A DNA stretch of 64,000 nucleotides from Bacteroidota bacterium (GTDB taxonomy: Bacteria > Bacteroidota > Bacteroidia > Chitinophagales > Chitinophagaceae). The position numbers and the translations under genes are program-made. The notes beneath the pieces are model-generated. The model made no database searches, had not been told where the DNA came from, and saw only the letters and a program-made list of their open reading frames with translations. The stretch is from contig JAEWBT010000136.1 of assembly GCA_023391015.1 (NCBI GenBank), positions 6,161 to 70,160 on the forward strand, written 5' to 3'. The number at the start of each line of letters is the position of its first letter. Positions within the stretch are counted from its first letter, which is position 1. Below, one piece after another: positions 62,193 through 64,000 of the stretch.

Positions 62193-62368
62193 GTTTCAGG
62201 CTACCTTCCTGCGGTTGGGTGTATAAGCTCAGTCATGCATGTGAAAGTTATAAGTTGAAAAAGCACATCATTGGAGGTAGCTAATGGTTTCACAATAGCC
62301 GCAAACGCCCGGTTTATGCGGTCTGGAAGGGGTAATTTCGCGCCCGCACACCGAACCTTTCGTACGTC

Positions 62369-64000
62369 TTGAAACCAACTTTTATCGGCGAACACCTCTT
62401 GCCCGGCCAGCTCGGCCATTTCAGTGTTATCCTTGGCTTTGTGGCCGCGTTGCTCAGCGCGTTCAGCTATTGGCAGGCCGTACGCGCCGAACGAATTCCG
62501 CAGCCGGAAGTCGGTCGGGGCTGGCTGCGCATCGGTCGGGGCAGTTTTGTGGTGCACAGCTTTTCGGTATTGAGCGTTTTTATTGCGCTTTACTATATCA
62601 TTTCCAACCACTTATTCGAGTACCACTACGCCTGGGAGCATTCCAGTCGGGCACTACCGAGTAAGTATTTGTTGAGTTGTTTTTGGGAAGGGCAACAAGG
62701 CTCATTTTTGCTGTGGGCGTTCTGGCATTGCGTGCTTTCGTTTTTTGTGATGTGGAAAGGACGCGGACTGGAAGCGCGCACGATGGTGATTATCGCCCTC
62801 GTGCAGGCCGCGCTGATGAGTTTTGTACTCGGTTTCCACTTGGGGCCAGACATTCAAATCGGGAAAACGCCGTTTATGCTCCTGCGCGATGCGATGGCTG
62901 GCGCTCCGATTTTCTCCCAACCCAATTACCTGCAACTGGTCAAAGACGGCAACGGTCTGAACCCCTTGCTTCAAAACTACTGGATGGTGATTCACCCGCC
63001 GGTGCTGTTTTTGGGTTTTGCGGCCACGCTGTTTCCGTTTGCTTACCTGCTGGCGGCGCTGTGGAAAGGCGAGTACCAAACCTTCCTGAAACCCCTTATC
63101 GGCTGGAGCCTTTTTGCGGGCGGCGCGCTGGGCTTGGGCATTATGATGGGCGGCGCCTGGGCCTATGAATCCCTGAACTTCGGCGGCTACTGGGCGTGGG
63201 ATCCGGTAGAAAACGCCTCGCTCGTGCCATGGCTGACGCTGGTTGGCGGACTGCACACCGCGGTGGTGTTCCGCTCTACGGGTCGCAGTTTCGGAGCGAC
63301 GGTTTTGCTCATTGGCATCAGCCACGTGCTCATCTGGTATTCTACTTTTCTAACGCGCACGGGCATTCTGGGCGATTCTTCCGTACACGCGTTTACCGGT
63401 GAGGGCGCTTCCATCAAGTGGCACCTCTTGATTGTGTTGCTGGCCGTCGGTGTTCTGTTGCTGGTGGCCTGGCTGCGCCGCCGTAAAAGTTTGCCGAAGC
63501 CGCTGGGCGAAGAAGCGTTTTTATCCCGCGAATTCTGGATGTTTATCGGCGCGTTTGTGCTGCTCATCTCCGCCGCGCAGATTATTATCTCCACGTCCAT
63601 TCCGGTGTGGGCACCGCTGGTGAAGCTGATTTCCGGAAAAGAAATTGCTCCGCCCGCCGAGCCGCTGAGCCACTACAACAGTGTGCAAATCTGGGTCGCC
63701 ATTATTATTGGCATCCTGAGTTCGGCGACGCTGTTCCTGAAATACAAAACCACCAATCCGGCCACGGTTCGTCGCCACTGGATCATTGCGGGCGTATTGT
63801 CGGTGCTGCTGGCGTTGGGGCTGGGCTTCTGGCAACACATTCCGTTCCGCGCCGATACGCTGGCTTATATTTTGCTCTTGGTTTCGGCTTCCTGGACGGT
63901 GATGGGCAGCCTTTATTATGCCTTTGCTGTGGGTGGGAAAGGCTTCCGGAAAATGGGCGCTGCGGTATCGCACCTGGGCTTTGGGTTGTTTATCCTGGGC
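62369..64000 (+). CDS. CcmF/CcsA-type cytochrome c heme lyase (3' end cut by the window)
   Basis: The frame is open from TTG 62369 to the window end, 544 codons, without a stop. The protein is a polytopic membrane protein with at least ten hydrophobic segments. The tryptophan-rich heme-handling motif is seen as GGYWAWDPVENASLVPW, with VIHPPVLFLGFAATLFPF before it and HSFSVLSVFIALYYIISN near the N-terminus. These are marks of CcmF and its NrfE/CcsA relatives, which attach heme to apocytochrome c on the periplasmic side. Translation starts at TTG because no ATG precedes the first segment, and a near -7 box lies upstream. ccmE is the neighbour. Confidence 0.9.
   Translation, partial: MKPTFIGEHLLPGQLGHFSVILGFVAALLSAFSYWQAVRAERIPQPEVGRGWLRIGRGSFVVHSFSVLSVFIALYYIISNHLFEYHYAWEHSSRALPSKYLLSCFWEGQQGSFLLWAFWHCVLSFFVMWKGRGLEARTMVIIALVQAALMSFVLGFHLGPDIQIGKTPFMLLRDAMAGAPIFSQPNYLQLVKDGNGLNPLLQNYWMVIHPPVLFLGFAATLFPFAYLLAALWKGEYQTFLKPLIGWSLFAGGALGLGIMMGGAWAYESLNFGGYWAWDPVENASLVPWLTLVGGLHTAVVFRSTGRSFGATVLLIGISHVLIWYSTFLTRTGILGDSSVHAFTGEGASIKWHLLIVLLAVGVLLLVAWLRRRKSLPKPLGEEAFLSREFWMFIGAFVLLISAAQIIISTSIPVWAPLVKLISGKEIAPPAEPLSHYNSVQIWVAIIIGILSSATLFLKYKTTNPATVRRHWIIAGVLSVLLALGLGFWQHIPFRADTLAYILLLVSASWTVMGSLYYAFAVGGKGFRKMGAAVSHLGFGLFILG

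Larger units (their letters stand above)
1..64000. repeat. Highly iterated palindrome TTCCGGAA (86 copies)
   Basis: The perfect palindrome TTCCGGAA, mostly extended to TTTCCGGAAA or ATTTCCGGAAAT, was counted by eye at these start positions: 43, 390, 1850, 2433, 2969, 4186, 4397, 6552, 8212, 8942, 8985, 9272, 11112, 12121, 12131, 12763, 13423, 13444, 13966, 14205, 16710, 16878, 17796, 19676, 19997, 23899, 24797, 25016, 25134, 25679, 26061, 27810, 28086, 28614, 28634, 31098, 32493, 33015, 33651, 34708, 36727, 37017, 37706, 37726, 38320, 38911, 40202, 40224, 41120, 42268, 42450, 42471, 44193, 45904, 46392, 46796, 47636, 47657, 48016, 48726, 49026, 49209, 50454, 51085, 51420, 51600, 52814, 52856, 52871, 53062, 53310, 53536, 54479, 55975, 56296, 56758, 57452, 58343, 58638, 59124, 59437, 59751, 60546, 61706, 63631, 63944. 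About 26 are intergenic. Chance predicts roughly one copy. A few may have been missed. Confidence 0.95.

Noticed and set aside
1..64000. tRNA, rRNA or riboswitch genes
   Set aside because: No cloverleaf with a GTTCRA loop, no rRNA stretches and no known riboswitch core was seen by eye; a covariance search was not possible.

Overview
The window is a stretch of a Bacteroidota chromosome, probably Chitinophagaceae-like, although the sequence cannot fix the family. Three secreted proteins end in type IX secretion (T9SS) sorting domains. The promoters carry the TAnnTTTG -7 box of this phylum. DUF4369/thioredoxin, DUF4385, M13 lipoprotein and CcmE/CcmF genes fit the same lineage. About 87% of the window is coding (about 55.6 kb in 47 genes). 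No rRNA, tRNA, CRISPR array, phage or insertion sequence was seen.

Layout: 0-2.6 kb, an ECF sigma factor with a small membrane protein, and rtcB. 2.7-6.7 kb, a T9SS-sorted secreted protein, a lone GmrSD/DUF262 nuclease and a repeat-filled gap. 6.7-12.1 kb, upp, then uppS-bamA-skp-skp (envelope lipid carrier plus outer-membrane assembly). 12.2-15.7 kb, three paralogous small lipoproteins around lysS, the third without an ATG. 15.8-23.9 kb, a methyltransferase, TerC, an M1 peptidase, a flippase, a GT4 glycosyltransferase and mqnC. 24.4-32.5 kb, an aminotransferase, a second T9SS protein, an MtfA-like peptidase, DUF4385, a membrane protein coupled to an XRE regulator, and an outer-membrane barrel next to a Trp/Tyr-rich lipoprotein. 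32.6-44.2 kb, rlmD, thiol-disulfide and PPIase folding factors, kup, an M13 peptidase, pirin and a VOC protein. 44.3-50 kb, an unknown helical protein, a 21-bp tandem array and a McrBC restriction pair. 50-64 kb, pyruvate carboxylase, a CNT transporter, the PDH E2 subunit, xerD, purB, a ureohydrolase, ccmE (CxxxY type) and a ccmF/ccsA gene that runs off the end.

The most striking signal is not a gene. The palindrome TTCCGGAA, usually extended to TTTCCGGAAA, occurs 86 times by hand count, where about one is expected. It lies in genes in all three frames (as FPE, SGK/SGN and FRK) and is about threefold denser between genes. Of the ten neighbouring pairs less than 60 bp apart, nine sit at 10, 20-22 or 42-43 bp, close to whole helical turns. 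Independently, three intergenic tandem arrays of unrelated sequence all have a period of exactly 21 bp with phased A- or T-tracts. Together these suggest helically phased chromosomal architecture, with a DNA-binding protein or methylase that reads the palindrome still to be identified.
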